A stretch of 64,000 nucleotides of DNA from Nocardia higoensis (GCF_015477835.1 NZ_JADLQN010000001.1:2418001-2482000), one strand, 5' to 3'. Numbered from the stretch's first letter, positions 8,819-19,433 are shown. A program made the numbers and translations. Notes: generated from the sequence alone by a model not told the origin.

Positions 8819-9634
8819 TCAGATCCGCCGCACCGAGGTCGCGAGATCACCGAGCCGATGCGCGCGTGCGGTTTCGGCGGGCGTGAACGGCTCGTCGGGC
8901 CGGACGAACCGCAGCACCGAATCGCCGTGCGCCAGGTCGAGAGTGGTTTCCGGCCGACCGGGCGGGCCGGGGTCCGTGCCAGGGGCGAGGTAGCGCGCGC
9001 CGAGCAGCTCGGCCACCGCCAGCGGCAGCTCGGCGGGATCCGCCGCGACTCGCGCGGCGATACCGAGCGCCTTGGTCTGGCCGTCGATCAACGTCAGCGC
9101 CGAGGCCCGCCACACCCCCACCGCATGTCCGCCCGCCTGGGTCAACAGTGCCTCCAACGCGCGCCTGCCCAGTTCCTCCGGCGCCGACACCACGAGTTCG
9201 TCGAGCACATCCGCTTCCAGCCGATGCACGTGCACCGCCAGGATGTTGACTCGCCGGTGCGCCAGCCGGGCGGTCAACGCCTCCAACTGCCCGGGCCGAT
9301 CCGCCAGGCGCACCCGGATGCGCCACAGCGCGGGCGCGGCGTCGGCCGCCTCCCGGAACCGCAGTTCGCTCTTGTGCAGCCATCGGCCGAGCAGCCGCAT
9401 GGCGGAGGGCTCGACCACCCAGATCACCAGGATGGTGGTGGTGACGGTCAGCAGCAGCACGGTCACCAGATACGGCGGATGCCATCGGATCACCGCCGCG
9501 TGCAGCAGCAGTTCCACCGGGAACACCGCGGCCAGTTTGGCGAGCGCGAGCCGGGTGCGCGGCGGATGCGGCAGCCGGCCGCACACATCACAGGCGATCG
9601 AATGAAGTCGCAGTCGTGCGGAAGTCGGCCTCAT
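8819..9634 (-). CDS. Membrane-anchored ACT-domain protein of unknown function
   Basis: This 271-aa product has two membrane segments near residues 25-75 (around AAVFPVELLLHAAV and LVTVLLLTVTTTILVIWVV). A cytosolic ACT-like domain follows, with IRVRLADRPGQLEALTARL near residue 105, the usual beta-alpha opening of an amino-acid-binding ACT fold. The C-terminal part (about 180-271) has no assignment. ATG 9634 is chosen because the frame upstream of it has atypical composition; no strong ribosome binding site is visible. The gene is divergent from the first P450. It could be a sensor of an amino acid at the membrane. Confidence 0.7.
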   Translation of the reverse strand: MRPTSARLRLHSIACDVCGRLPHPPRTRLALAKLAAVFPVELLLHAAVIRWHPPYLVTVLLLTVTTTILVIWVVEPSAMRLLGRWLHKSELRFREAADAAPALWRIRVRLADRPGQLEALTARLAHRRVNILAVHVHRLEADVLDELVVSAPEELGRRALEALLTQAGGHAVGVWRASALTLIDGQTKALGIAARVAADPAELPLAVAELLGARYLAPGTDPGPPGRPETTLDLAHGDSVLRFVRPDEPFTPAETARAHRLGDLATSVRRI

Positions 9635-9934
9635 GGGGCGAGATTCGCGACCAGTCGTTTCCGCGGCCGTACTCTTCGGTAACACCGCGGTGAAGGACTC
9701 CGCACCACCCGCTGAACTGCGCCGATGCGGTCGTGAGAGCCGACACACCTGATGAGTCGCAGTCCGCTGCACCACATCTGCCGCCGGGTACACGAAATCG
9801 TGATAAAGGCGTGCGCCGATTCGGCGAGAACAGACCACTCGCGCTGTTACGGTTGCCCGGCCGATCACGGCCAGGGCGCATTCACCACACGCGATGCGCG
9901 GCGCAATCCGATTGACCGTTCTTGGAGACCGTTC
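9635..9934. other. 300-bp divergent intergenic region before the P450 cluster
   Basis: The region separates the ACT-domain gene from the first P450. Open frames cross it but have poor codon bias. It must hold both promoters, but no -35/-10 pair or palindrome convincing enough to call was found. Confidence 0.5.
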
Positions 9935-11251
9935 TTGACCGAAGCATCACCACTGTCCCCGGCAGAGACATCCGCGCAGGCAGACGGCTGCCCCGTGCCC
10001 CACGCCTCCCCGATCGACACCGACGGTCCCCGAATTCCGCTGTATTCTCCGGAATTCGCCGTCGATCCCCACCATTTCTATCGCGAAATGCGGCGCAACC
10101 ACGGCGCTCTCGCTCCGATCGATATCGCGCCCGGAGTGCCGGCCACCCTGGTGGTCGACTACGAGACCGCGGTGCGCGTTCTCAACGATCCCGACCATTT
10201 CCCCGCCGATCCCCGGATCTGGCAGCAGGGCATCCCGGAGGACTGCCCGGTGCGGCCGATGATGGCCTGGATGCCGAACGCCTTGCGCAGCAGCGGTGTG
10301 GCGCATCAGCGTTACCGGGAGGCCTTTGTCGCCGCCGTCGACGGGATCGACCTGCACACACTGCACGCCACCGTGGAACGAGTCGCGGTGCCGCTGATCA
10401 ACGAGTTCTGCACCACCGGATCGGCCGATCTGGTCATGCAATACGCCTTCCCGCTCGCCTTCGAAGCGATGGACCAACTTCTCGGCTGCCCGGCCGACAT
10501 CGGCAGGCGCCTGCCCGCGGGCATGGCGGCGCTGTTCGACACGGTGAACGCCGCCTGGGGCATGCAGACCCTCACCGAGACGCTGCTGGAACTGGTGCAC
10601 CTGCGCCGCGCCGAACCCGGCGACGACCTCACCACCCGCCTGATCCGGCACCCGGCGAAACTCACCGACGAGGAACTGGTCGCGCAGATCATGGTCCTCT
10701 ACGGCGCGGGCATCGAACCGATGCAGAATCTGATCACCAACACCCTGCTGCTCATGCTCACCGACGAGCGCTTCGGTGGCAGCATGCTCGGCGGCGCGCT
10801 GTCCACCCGCGATGCCCTCGACGAAGTGCTCTTCGACGACCCACCCCTGTCGAACTTCTGCACCAGCTATCCCCGTCAGGCCGTCCTGCTCGACGGCGCC
10901 TGGCTGCCCGCGAACCACCCGGTGCTCATCAGTCTCGCCGCGGCCAACACCGACCCGGCCATCCGAGGCGGCGACCGCACCGGCAACCGCTCACACCTCG
11001 CCTGGGGCGCGGGACCGCACGCCTGCCCGGCCCGCTCGGTCGCCTACCTGTTGTGCCAGGACGCCATCGACCAACTGCTCGACGCGCTACCCGAACTGCG
11101 CCTCGCCCAGCCGGTCGGTGAGCTGACCTGGCGCCCCGGCCCTTTCCATCGCGCCCTGGCCGCGCTGCCGGTCCGGTTCCCGCCTGCTCCCCGGCTGCCC
11201 GTCGGCGACCACGGCGGGTCGGCGCCCCCGCCGCGCGCAGGGGCGAGTTGA
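9935..11251 (+). CDS. Cytochrome P450, atypical (ExxR arginine missing), copy 1
   Basis: The product is 438 aa. The heme-thiolate loop is [13 protein letters not shown] with the ligand Cys364. The K-helix ExxR motif reads E297-V-L-F300, so the arginine is replaced by phenylalanine. The I-helix reads YGAGIEPMQN, with proline in place of the usual threonine of AGxxT. These substitutions recall the CYP156/CYP157-type P450s linked to actinobacterial conservons, but no conservon genes (sensor kinase, roadblock, DUF742, GTPase) are adjacent. The start is TTG 9935, with GGAG 7 nt upstream. The second P450 starts in the same way. No signal peptide is present, so it is probably soluble. The substrate is unknown. 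Confidence 0.88.
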   Translation: MTEASPLSPAETSAQADGCPVPHASPIDTDGPRIPLYSPEFAVDPHHFYREMRRNHGALAPIDIAPGVPATLVVDYETAVRVLNDPDHFPADPRIWQQGIPEDCPVRPMMAWMPNALRSSGVAHQRYREAFVAAVDGIDLHTLHATVERVAVPLINEFCTTGSADLVMQYAFPLAFEAMDQLLGCPADIGRRLPAGMAALFDTVNAAWGMQTLTETLLELVHLRRAEPGDDLTTRLIRHPAKLTDEELVAQIMVLYGAGIEPMQNLITNTLLLMLTDERFGGSMLGGALSTRDALDEVLFDDPPLSNFCTSYPRQAVLLDGAWLPANHPVLISLAAANTDPAIRGGDRTGNRSHLAWGAGPHACPARSVAYLLCQDAIDQLLDALPELRLAQPVGELTWRPGPFHRALAALPVRFPPAPRLPVGDHGGSAPPPRAGAS

Positions 11252-11419
11252 TGCCGGGCGAATGTTTCACTGATCAAGCGTTTCTCGCATAACTGCTACC
11301 GTGAGACTTCGCCGATTTCCAGGACGCCCCCGCGCGAGACCGATCCACGGGACGCCCCTGGGCGGCAAGGAGTATTGCCGCAAGCCGAGCAGTTCTGTTC
11401 CACCATGGGAGACGTATTC

Positions 11420-12715
11420 TTGACCAACCCATCGATGTTCACCCCAGCCGCCGCGTCCTCGCAGCCCGCGGGCTGCCCCGTGCAGCACGGATCCCCGATC
11501 GACACCGACGGACCCCGCGTCCCGCTGCACACCCCTGATTTCGCCGCCGATCCACACCGCTTCTACCGCGAAATGCGCGATCGGTACGGGTCTCTGGCTC
11601 CGATCGAGATCTCTCCCGGTGTCCCGGCCACTCTCGTGGTCGGCTACGAGACCGCGGTGCGCGTCCTCAACGACCCGGAGCACTTCCCCGCCGACCCGCG
11701 AGTCTGGCAGCAGGGCATCCCCGAGGACAGCCCCATCCGGCCGATGATGGAGTGGTATCCGAACGCGTTGCGCAACTCCGGTTCCGCGCACATGCGCTAC
11801 CGGCACGCCTACACCGCGGCCATCGACGGGATCGATCTGCACTCGGTGCACAGTACGGTCGAGCGTATCGCGGTCCCGCTGATCAACGAGTTCTGCACCA
11901 CCGGGTCGGCGGATCTCGTGACGCAGTACGCCTTCCCGCTCGTCTTCGAGGTACTCAACCGGATGGTCGGGTGCTCGGCCGAACTGGGCACCCGAGTCGC
12001 CACCGGCATGGCCGCGCTGTTCGACACGGTGAACGCCGCCTGGGGCATGCAAACGCTCAGCGAGGCGCTGATGGAGCTGATCCACATGCGCCGCGCCGAA
12101 CCCGGCGACGACGTCACCTCGAGGCTGGCCCATCATCCGGCCGAGCTCACCGACGAGGAGATGCTCGCCAACCTGATCAGTTTCTACGGCGCCGCCATCG
12201 AGCCGCAGCAGAACCTGATCACCAACACCCTGCTGCTGATGCTCACCGACGAACGCTTCGGCGGCAACATGCTCGGCGGCGCGCTGTCCACCCGGGACGC
12301 GTTGGACGAAGTTCTCTTCAACGACCCCCCGATCTCGAACTTCTGCACCAGCTACCCCCGCCAGCCGGTCCTGCTCGACGACGCCTGGCTACCCGCCCAC
12401 CAGCCGGTGCTCATCGGCTTGACCGCGGCCAACACCGATCCCGCCATCCGCGGCGGCAATCGCACGGGCAATCGCTCGCATCTGGCCTGGGGTGCCGGAC
12501 CGCACGCCTGCCCGGCCCGCTCGGTCGCCTATCTGGTGTGCCAGGAGGCCATCGACCAGTTGCTCGACGCCATCCCAGAGCTGCGCCTGGCCATCCCCAT
12601 CAGCGAATTGACTTGGCGCCCCGGACCTTTCCATCGCGCGATGACGGCTCTTCCGGTTGAATTCCCTTCGTCACCCCGATTGCTCATGAACGAAGGAGAT
12701 CCCTCCCGTGGCTGA
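11420..12715 (+). CDS. Cytochrome P450, atypical (ExxR arginine missing), copy 2
   Basis: This 431-aa paralogue of the preceding gene is identical at roughly three quarters of positions by eye. The heme ligand is again Cys364 ([10 protein letters not shown]). ExxR again reads E297-V-L-F300, and the I-helix reads [13 protein letters not shown] 11420 is preferred because both copies share the arrangement GGAGAC, a short spacer, then TTCTTGACC; an in-frame ATG at 11405 is the alternative. Its last 8 nt overlap the start of the canonical P450, so the two are translationally coupled. Keeping the same altered motif in both copies argues against random decay. Confidence 0.88.
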   Translation: MTNPSMFTPAAASSQPAGCPVQHGSPIDTDGPRVPLHTPDFAADPHRFYREMRDRYGSLAPIEISPGVPATLVVGYETAVRVLNDPEHFPADPRVWQQGIPEDSPIRPMMEWYPNALRNSGSAHMRYRHAYTAAIDGIDLHSVHSTVERIAVPLINEFCTTGSADLVTQYAFPLVFEVLNRMVGCSAELGTRVATGMAALFDTVNAAWGMQTLSEALMELIHMRRAEPGDDVTSRLAHHPAELTDEEMLANLISFYGAAIEPQQNLITNTLLLMLTDERFGGNMLGGALSTRDALDEVLFNDPPISNFCTSYPRQPVLLDDAWLPAHQPVLIGLTAANTDPAIRGGNRTGNRSHLAWGAGPHACPARSVAYLVCQEAIDQLLDAIPELRLAIPISELTWRPGPFHRAMTALPVEFPSSPRLLMNEGDPSRG

Positions 12716-13949
12716 TACGACAGTCGAGCCGATCCCGCTGGATCTCACCGGCGCCGACATCCAGGGTGAGTCCGCGCGAATCCGGGCCCGCGGTCCCGTC
12801 GCGCTGGTCGCATTGCCCGGCGGGGTGCCCGCGTGGTCGGCGACCGATGCCACCGTGCTCAAAAACCTGCTCGCCGATCCGCGCGTGTCCAAGGACCCGC
12901 GGCAGCACTGGACCGCCTTCATCGAGGGCGAGATCACCCAGGATTGGCCGATGTTCTCGTGGGTGGCGGTGAACAACATGTTCACCGCCTACGGCGCCGA
13001 TCACCGCAGGCTGCGCAATCTCGTCGCCCCCGCGTTCACCCACCGGCGCACCACCGCGCTGCGTCCGCGCATCGAGGCGATCACCGCCGAGCTGCTCGAC
13101 GCGCTCGAGGCGACCCCGGCCGGCGCCGTCGCCGACCTGCGCGAAAGCTACGCCTACCCGGTGCCCATCCAGGTCATCACCGAATTGCTCGGCCTACCGG
13201 ATCATCTCGGCCCCGGGCTGCGCAAGTGCGTCGACACCTACTTCGACACCTCGACCGGCCCCGAAGCCGCCATGGCCAACTATGTCGAGATGTACGGCCT
13301 GGTGACCGAACTCGTCACCTACCGCACCGAGAATCCGGGCGACGACATCACCAGCGTGCTCATCACCACCCGCGACGAGGAGGGCTCCCAGCTCACCGAG
13401 AAGGAACTCGTCGACACCTTGATGCTGACGATCAACGCCGGTCACGAGACCACCGTGAACCTGCTCGATCAGGCGATCGTCGCGCTGCTCACCCACCCCG
13501 AGCAGCTCGCCGACGCGGTCGAGGGCCGGGTAAGCTGGGCGGAGGTGATCGAGGAGACGCTGCGCTACCAAGCGCCGGTCGCCCATCTGCCGCTGCGCTA
13601 CGCGGTGGAAGACATCCAGGTCGGTGACGTGACCATCGGCAAGGGCGAGGCGATCCTGGCCTCCTACGCCGGAGCGGGTCGCGACCCGCGGGTGCACGGC
13701 GAGACCGCCGACGAGTTCGACGTGCACCGGGAGAAGAAGGATCACGTCTCCTTCGGCCACGGCGCCCACCACTGCATCGGTGCGCCACTGGCCCGGCTGG
13801 AGGCCTCGATCGCGCTGCCCGCGCTCTTCGCGCGGTTCCCGAAGCTGGCGTTCGCCCAGGACCCGGCCACGCTGAAGCCGATCGGCAGCTTCGTCTCCAA
13901 CGGTCACCAGAGCCTGCCGGTCCATCTGCACGGCGCGCCGCACAGCTGA
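12708..13949 (+). CDS. Cytochrome P450, canonical bacterial class I
   Basis: This 413-aa enzyme has all standard motifs: the I-helix NAGHETT, the K-helix E283-T-L-R286, and the heme loop [15 protein letters not shown] with ligand Cys356. It would insert an oxygen atom using electrons from a separate ferredoxin and reductase, neither of which is encoded nearby. GTG 12708 has AAGGAG 9 nt upstream and overlaps the stop of the previous P450 by 8 nt. It is clearly more distant from the two upstream copies than they are from each other. The family resembles CYP107/CYP105-type hydroxylases. The substrate is unknown; a sterol-related gene lies downstream. Confidence 0.92.
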   Translation: MADTTVEPIPLDLTGADIQGESARIRARGPVALVALPGGVPAWSATDATVLKNLLADPRVSKDPRQHWTAFIEGEITQDWPMFSWVAVNNMFTAYGADHRRLRNLVAPAFTHRRTTALRPRIEAITAELLDALEATPAGAVADLRESYAYPVPIQVITELLGLPDHLGPGLRKCVDTYFDTSTGPEAAMANYVEMYGLVTELVTYRTENPGDDITSVLITTRDEEGSQLTEKELVDTLMLTINAGHETTVNLLDQAIVALLTHPEQLADAVEGRVSWAEVIEETLRYQAPVAHLPLRYAVEDIQVGDVTIGKGEAILASYAGAGRDPRVHGETADEFDVHREKKDHVSFGHGAHHCIGAPLARLEASIALPALFARFPKLAFAQDPATLKPIGSFVSNGHQSLPVHLHGAPHS

Positions 13950-14011
13950 GCGGCACCGACGAGGCGGCGGTGCCCGGGATACCTTTCCGCCACCGCCGCC
14001 GAACGGAGAAT

Positions 14012-14025
14012 TAGAACTCGTTCTA
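14012..14025. promoter_or_regulatory. KstR-type operator
   Basis: The sequence TAGAACTCGTTCTA consists of perfect 6-bp inverted half-sites with a 2-nt centre. It fits the TnnAACnnGTTnnA box bound by KstR, the TetR-family repressor of cholesterol and steroid catabolism genes in mycobacteria and rhodococci. It lies 62 bp after the P450 stop and 49 bp before the start of the SnoaL/ketosteroid-isomerase-like gene. Confidence 0.75.
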
Positions 14026-14074
14026 CTATGAGAGCATCCGGGACCGGCCCGGATAGCGATCACGGAGGACCGCC

Positions 14075-14878
14075 ATGCCGCTGGAGCCGACCGCTGCGGA
14101 CCTGCTGGCGGCTGTGCAGGCCTCCCCGCGTGCCGTCGCCGCCCACGACAAGACCGCGTGGGTGGGTTTGTTCGCCGCGCACGCCACCGTCAACGACCCG
14201 GTCGGCTCCGCCCCGCACCTCGGCCCGACCGCCATCGGCCGCTTCTACGACACCTTCATCGCGCCGAACGCCATCACCTTCCACGTCGACCGCGACCTGG
14301 TCGCCGGCCGCACCGTGGTCCGCGACCTGTCCATCGAGATCACCATGTCCACCGGTGCCACCGTCCTGGTCCCGATGCACCTGCGCTACGACCTCGCCGA
14401 CACCGACGAGGGCCTGCGGATCACCCGACTGGCCGCGCACTGGGAACTGGCCCCCATGGTCCTGCGCCTGCTGCGCGCTGGACTGCCCGGGCTCGGCGCG
14501 GTCACCGTCCTCGGCCCCCGCCTCGTCCGCAATCAGGGCCTGAGCGGCGCACTCGGCATGACCAGGGCCCTCACCGGCGTCGGCCGCGCGGGCAAATCCG
14601 TCGTCGCCCGCCTGCTCGCGGCAGCCGCCGACACCGATCTCGCCGGCGTGCGCGAACTGCTCAGCAACCGGGCCGAGATATCCCTGCCCGCGGGCCACCG
14701 CATCTCGGTCGAGGAGTTCACCAACCGCGCTCGCAACATCCGCTGGGACAAGATGCTCGCCGCGGGCCGCTGGGTCACCGCCTCGATCGCGATCGGCTCC
14801 GCCCACGGCGTCGCCATGGTCGAATTCGCCCCGGGTTCACTGCATATCGTCCGCCTGGAGATCTTCCTCGATCAGTGA
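14075..14878 (+). CDS. NTF2/SnoaL-like protein, ketosteroid-isomerase type
   Basis: The product is 267 aa. Residues 10-135 have the pattern of an NTF2-like cone fold (HATVNDPVGSAPHLG, then IGRFYDTFI), the fold of steroid delta-isomerases and SnoaL cyclases. Residues 165-267 may be a second, more diverged copy of the fold. ATG 14075 has GGAGG about 7 nt upstream. A perfect KstR-type box 49 bp upstream suggests derepression during sterol degradation, which supports a role in steroid ring or side-chain catabolism. The exact reaction cannot be read; it could be a hydratase or a non-catalytic binding protein. Confidence 0.8.
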   Translation: MPLEPTAADLLAAVQASPRAVAAHDKTAWVGLFAAHATVNDPVGSAPHLGPTAIGRFYDTFIAPNAITFHVDRDLVAGRTVVRDLSIEITMSTGATVLVPMHLRYDLADTDEGLRITRLAAHWELAPMVLRLLRAGLPGLGAVTVLGPRLVRNQGLSGALGMTRALTGVGRAGKSVVARLLAAAADTDLAGVRELLSNRAEISLPAGHRISVEEFTNRARNIRWDKMLAAGRWVTASIAIGSAHGVAMVEFAPGSLHIVRLEIFLDQ

Positions 14879-15185
14879 ATCCGCGTGCGCATACGCGAGT
14901 TCGACTGTGGCGAAAGGGTTCCTGGAACCTGTCGCGACCGGCTGGGTGCGGCTGATCCCCCACTTGTCGTCAGCTCCTGTGAAAACCGCTCCGCAGCATC
15001 GATTTCCACGAGTCGGACACACTCCTCGCGGAGGTGAGCATACCGCCCCGACAGCGGGTCCGATGAGCTCGGACGAGCTGCCGCCGCGGCTGCCACAACG
15101 ATTGCCGGGGAGCGACGATTACGCAACCGAAGACCGGGGGGCGGCGGAGTCGAGCCGACCGAGCGTGGCCGACCACTCGGAGACG
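14879..15185. other. Intergenic region, no gene seen
   Basis: About 307 bp lie between the NTF2-like gene and the tRNA terminator. Short open frames exist on both strands, but none has a ribosome binding site together with good codon bias, and no repeat was noticed. Confidence 0.5.
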
Positions 15186-15227
15186 AAAAAGGCTCAGGCC
15201 GGAGAGTTGAACTCTCCGGCCTGAGCC
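15186..15227 (-). terminator. Intrinsic terminator of tRNA-fMet
   Basis: Positions 15191-15207 are perfectly complementary to 15211-15227, a 17-bp stem with a 3-nt loop. On the minus strand the stem is followed by five T residues (15190-15186). It starts 5 nt beyond the tRNA 3' end. Confidence 0.93.
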
Positions 15228-15231
15228 GTAG

Positions 15232-15305
15232 TAGCGGGGACAGGATTTGAACCTGCGACCTCTGGGTTATGAGCCCAGCGAGCTACCGAGCTGCTCCACC
15301 CCGCG
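15232..15305 (-). tRNA. Initiator tRNA-fMet (anticodon CAU)
   Basis: The minus strand folds into a complete 74-nt tRNA. The anticodon arm is CTGGG-CTCATAA-CCCAG, giving CAU and the three G-C pairs typical of initiators. The acceptor stem has an unpaired first position (C1 opposite U72), the other hallmark of bacterial initiator tRNA. A T-arm GCAGG-TTTGAAT-CCTGT with one G-U closing pair is present. The CCA end is not encoded. It has its own promoter and terminator, so it is a single-gene transcript. Confidence 0.95.
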
Positions 15306-15317
15306 TCGGTAACTGCA

Positions 15318-15347
15318 ACATTACACACAGCCGTACACGAATGGCAA
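15318..15347 (-). promoter_or_regulatory. Promoter of tRNA-fMet
   Basis: On the minus strand TTGCCA (15347-15342) and TAATGT (15323-15318) are separated by 18 bp. This is a reasonable sigma-70-type promoter, placed 12 bp upstream of the tRNA 5' end. Confidence 0.65.
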
Positions 15348-16358
<1,011 letters not shown>

Positions 16359-16387
16359 CCCGTAGCCCCTGAGACCTTCCTGTCACA

Positions 16388-16435
16388 ACAGCAAGCGGCG
16401 CCGTCGTCAACGGAGACGACGGCGCCGCTTGCTGT
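16388..16435. terminator. Bidirectional hairpin between rpf and UPF0182 gene
   Basis: Positions 16388-16408 are perfectly complementary to 16415-16435, a 21-bp stem with a 6-nt loop. It lies between two convergent genes and can serve both strands. There is no clear T-tract on either side. Confidence 0.85.
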
Positions 16436-16445
16436 CTGCGGGGCC

Positions 16446-19433
16446 TTACCGGCCGGCGTCCTGGTAGGCCTGCACCGCTACCTCGAGTTCTTCCAGCGCC
16501 CTGCCGAAGTCCTCGAAGTTGCCGCTGCGCATGGCGTTGCGGACGGCTTCGATCTTGCGATCGAGCTCGGCGGCCGCCGCCTCCTTACCCGTCGTCCCGG
16601 TGGGCGGCGGGGTGGTCTGCGGCTGCGGCTCGCCACCATCGACGGGCGGCTCGACCTCGACCACCGGCGGCGCGGTACCCGGACGCGGCCTGGTCGCCGG
16701 ATCGCCGCCCGGCGGAGTCGCGAGCGCGCCCGCACCGGGGATCACCTGATTCAGTGCCTCGGCGAGAGTGGAGGCATAGCCCACCTTGACGCTGCCCGCC
16801 TGATCGCGGTAACTCACCAGCACGCGCAGCAGCTGCGGGAAGGTCGCCGTGTTCGGGCCGGTGTTGCGCTCGTTGTAGAACGGCTCCACGTAGAGGATGC
16901 CGCCGTCGGCGATCGGCAGGGTCAGCAGATTGCCGTATCTGATCTTGTTCGAGTTGGACAGCAGGGTCTTCTCCTGGGAGACCTGTGGCGCTGTCGTCAT
17001 GGTGTTCTGCGTCTGCTGTGGACCCTGGGTCTGGGTGTCGGTCGGCAATCGCAGGATGGTGAACTTGCCGTAGTTCTCGGGATCGGAGCGCACCGAGATG
17101 TAGGCCGACAGGAACTGCCGGTTGTAGCCGACCATCGCGCTGGTCAGGTTGAAGACCGGCTCGTTGGTCTCCTTGTCGCCGAGCAGCACGTAGTACGGCG
17201 GCTGGTTGAAGCTGCCGCCCTCGATCGTGGGATCGGCGGGCACCGACCAGAACGCGTTGTTGGTGAAGAACTCGCGCGGGTTGTCCACGTGGTACTTCGT
17301 CAGCATCTCGCGCTGGACCTTGAACAGATCCTCCGGATAGCGGAAGTGCGCCCGCAGTTCCGCGCTGATCGCGCTCTCCGGCTGCACCGCGTCCGGGAAC
17401 ACCCCGCGCCATGCCTTCAACACCGGATCGGTCGAGTCGACCTCGTAGAGGGTGACGGTGCCGTCGTAGGCGTCGACGGTCGCCTTGACCGAGTTGCGGA
17501 TGTAGCTGACCTCCTTGCGGGGCAGCAGACGGCCGGTCTTCTTGTCGATGCTGTCCTCGACCGCACCCTCCAGCGAAGTCTTCTGCGCGTACGGGTAGTT
17601 GTCGAGGGTGGTGTAGGCGTCGACGATCCAGACGATGCGCCCGTCGACCACCGCGGGGTAGGCATTGCCGTCGGCGGTCAGCCACGGCGCGACCTTCTGC
17701 ACGCGGTCACGCGGGCTGCGGTTGTAGATGATCTTGGAGTCCTCGCCGATGGCCTCCGAGAACAGGATGTTGCGCTCGGCGTACTTGGCGGCGAAGGCCA
17801 GTCGGTTGAACCAGTTGCCGATCGGCACCCCACCCGCGCCGGTGTAGGTGTACTGGGCGGTGTCGGAGTCGTACTCGCGCGGCGCCTGGCTCTCCGTCGC
17901 TCCGACGATGGCGTAGTCGGGGTCGGACTGCGAGATCAGCTCGCCGTAGTAGACGCGCGGCTGATCGACCTCGATGACCTGGCTGTCCTTCGGAGTGAAC
18001 AGGTCGCTCACCATGAAGATCGGATAGCCGGAGTCCGACGAGCCACCGGTGACGCCCGCGTCCTCGGATTGCGGCTTGTTGACACGGTTCGCGGGCGCGG
18101 CCACGAAGCCGTTGCCATGGGTGTAGACGGTGTGCTTGTTGATCCAGTCCGTCTGGTTGCCGGTCAGCGCCGCGGGCGAGAGTTCGCGCGCGGCGACGAT
18201 GAAGTCCTGGATCTGGCCGTTGATCTCGTAGCGGTCGATGTCGAGCGACTCGGGGAAACCGTAGAAGTTCTTCAGCTGACGCAGCTGGGTGAACGTCGGC
18301 GACAGGATGTTCGGGTCGAGCAGGCGAGCGTTACCGATGGTGGCGGCGTCGACCGGGACCTGCAGCGGGTTCTTGGCGCTCTCCCCCTTGTAGTCCTGAT
18401 ACTCGATCCGGTCGGAGGTGATGCCGAAAGCCTGCCTGGTCGCCGCGATATTGCGCTCGATGTACTCCGACTCCTTGTCGGCGGCGTTCGGGCGCACCGA
18501 GAACTGCTCGATGACCAGCGGATACACCGCGCCGACCAGAATCGAGGAGAGCACGAGCAGCGCCGCGGCCATCGCGGGCACCCGCAGATCACGCAACACC
18601 ACGCCCGCGAAGAAGGCCAGCGCGCAGATCACCGCGATAGCGAGCAGGATCAGTTTGGCGGGCAGCACGGCGTTGATGTCGGTGTACGAACCGCCGTAGA
18701 AGGTCGGTTCCTTGCGCGAACTCGACAGCAGGTCGTAGCGGTCGAACCAGTAGGCGATCGCCTTGAGCAGCACGAACACACCGGCGATGACGGCCAGCTG
18801 GATGCGCGCCGGGCGGGTGAGCAGGCCCTCGCGGCCGGTCAGGCGCAAGCCGCCGAAGATGTAGTGGGTCACCAGGTTCGCGAAGAAGGCGATGACCACG
18901 GCGACGAACATCCAGTTCAACACCATCCGGAAGAACGGCAGGTCGAACGCGTAGAAGCCGACGTCGAGACCGAACTGCGGGTCCTTCTCCCCGAAGTCGC
19001 CGCCGTTGAGGAACAGCTGCGTGGTCACCCAGTTGGACTGCGCGACCAGACCGGACAGCACGCCGAACAGCAACGGTATGCCGATGCCGAAGGTCTTCAG
19101 CCTGCCCGTCACGGTGGCGCGGTAGCGCGCGATCGGGTCGTTGGGGCCGGCGGGCGGCAGGAACATCGGCCGCGTGCGGTAGGCCACCAGCAACGCCAGC
19201 CACACCGCCACGCCGACGAACAGCCCGACCGCGAAGAACAGCGCGATGCGGGTGCCAAGCACCGTGACGAACACCTCACGGAAGCCGACCTCACCGAACC
19301 ACAACCAGTTCGTATAGGTGTCGGTCAGTCGAGGACCGAACAGCAACAGTGCAGCCAGGACGACAGCCGCCACCAGCAGCACACGGCTGCGTCGCGTCAG
19401 CGAAGGTAAGCCGGTTGGGGGCCGCATGCCCAC
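16446..19433 (-). CDS. UPF0182 family large membrane protein (Rv3193c-like)
   Basis: The product is 995 aa. About seven hydrophobic segments lie in the first 320 residues. A large, probably extracytoplasmic region follows, then a Pro/Thr-rich linker and a short helical C-terminus. WLWFGEVGFREVF and YRTRPMFLPP are typical of the family. GTG 19433 is preferred because GGAGAG lies 7 nt upstream and mycobacterial relatives begin MGMR; ATG 19427 is the alternative. The function of the family is unknown. Gene order with the following genes matches M. tuberculosis. Confidence 0.9.
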   Translation of the reverse strand: MGMRPPTGLPSLTRRSRVLLVAAVVLAALLLFGPRLTDTYTNWLWFGEVGFREVFVTVLGTRIALFFAVGLFVGVAVWLALLVAYRTRPMFLPPAGPNDPIARYRATVTGRLKTFGIGIPLLFGVLSGLVAQSNWVTTQLFLNGGDFGEKDPQFGLDVGFYAFDLPFFRMVLNWMFVAVVIAFFANLVTHYIFGGLRLTGREGLLTRPARIQLAVIAGVFVLLKAIAYWFDRYDLLSSSRKEPTFYGGSYTDINAVLPAKLILLAIAVICALAFFAGVVLRDLRVPAMAAALLVLSSILVGAVYPLVIEQFSVRPNAADKESEYIERNIAATRQAFGITSDRIEYQDYKGESAKNPLQVPVDAATIGNARLLDPNILSPTFTQLRQLKNFYGFPESLDIDRYEINGQIQDFIVAARELSPAALTGNQTDWINKHTVYTHGNGFVAAPANRVNKPQSEDAGVTGGSSDSGYPIFMVSDLFTPKDSQVIEVDQPRVYYGELISQSDPDYAIVGATESQAPREYDSDTAQYTYTGAGGVPIGNWFNRLAFAAKYAERNILFSEAIGEDSKIIYNRSPRDRVQKVAPWLTADGNAYPAVVDGRIVWIVDAYTTLDNYPYAQKTSLEGAVEDSIDKKTGRLLPRKEVSYIRNSVKATVDAYDGTVTLYEVDSTDPVLKAWRGVFPDAVQPESAISAELRAHFRYPEDLFKVQREMLTKYHVDNPREFFTNNAFWSVPADPTIEGGSFNQPPYYVLLGDKETNEPVFNLTSAMVGYNRQFLSAYISVRSDPENYGKFTILRLPTDTQTQGPQQTQNTMTTAPQVSQEKTLLSNSNKIRYGNLLTLPIADGGILYVEPFYNERNTGPNTATFPQLLRVLVSYRDQAGSVKVGYASTLAEALNQVIPGAGALATPPGGDPATRPRPGTAPPVVEVEPPVDGGEPQPQTTPPPTGTTGKEAAAAELDRKIEAVRNAMRSGNFEDFGRALEELEVAVQAYQDAGR

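Noticed and set aside
9935..12715. The P450 pair as part of a conservon (cvn) operon
   Set aside because: The four other conservon genes are absent on both sides; only the P450 type is similar.
17289..19409. A plus-strand open frame of 706 codons opposite the UPF0182 gene
   Set aside because: It is the antisense shadow of a well-supported membrane protein and is composed of low-complexity R/G/D/V/H/L residues.
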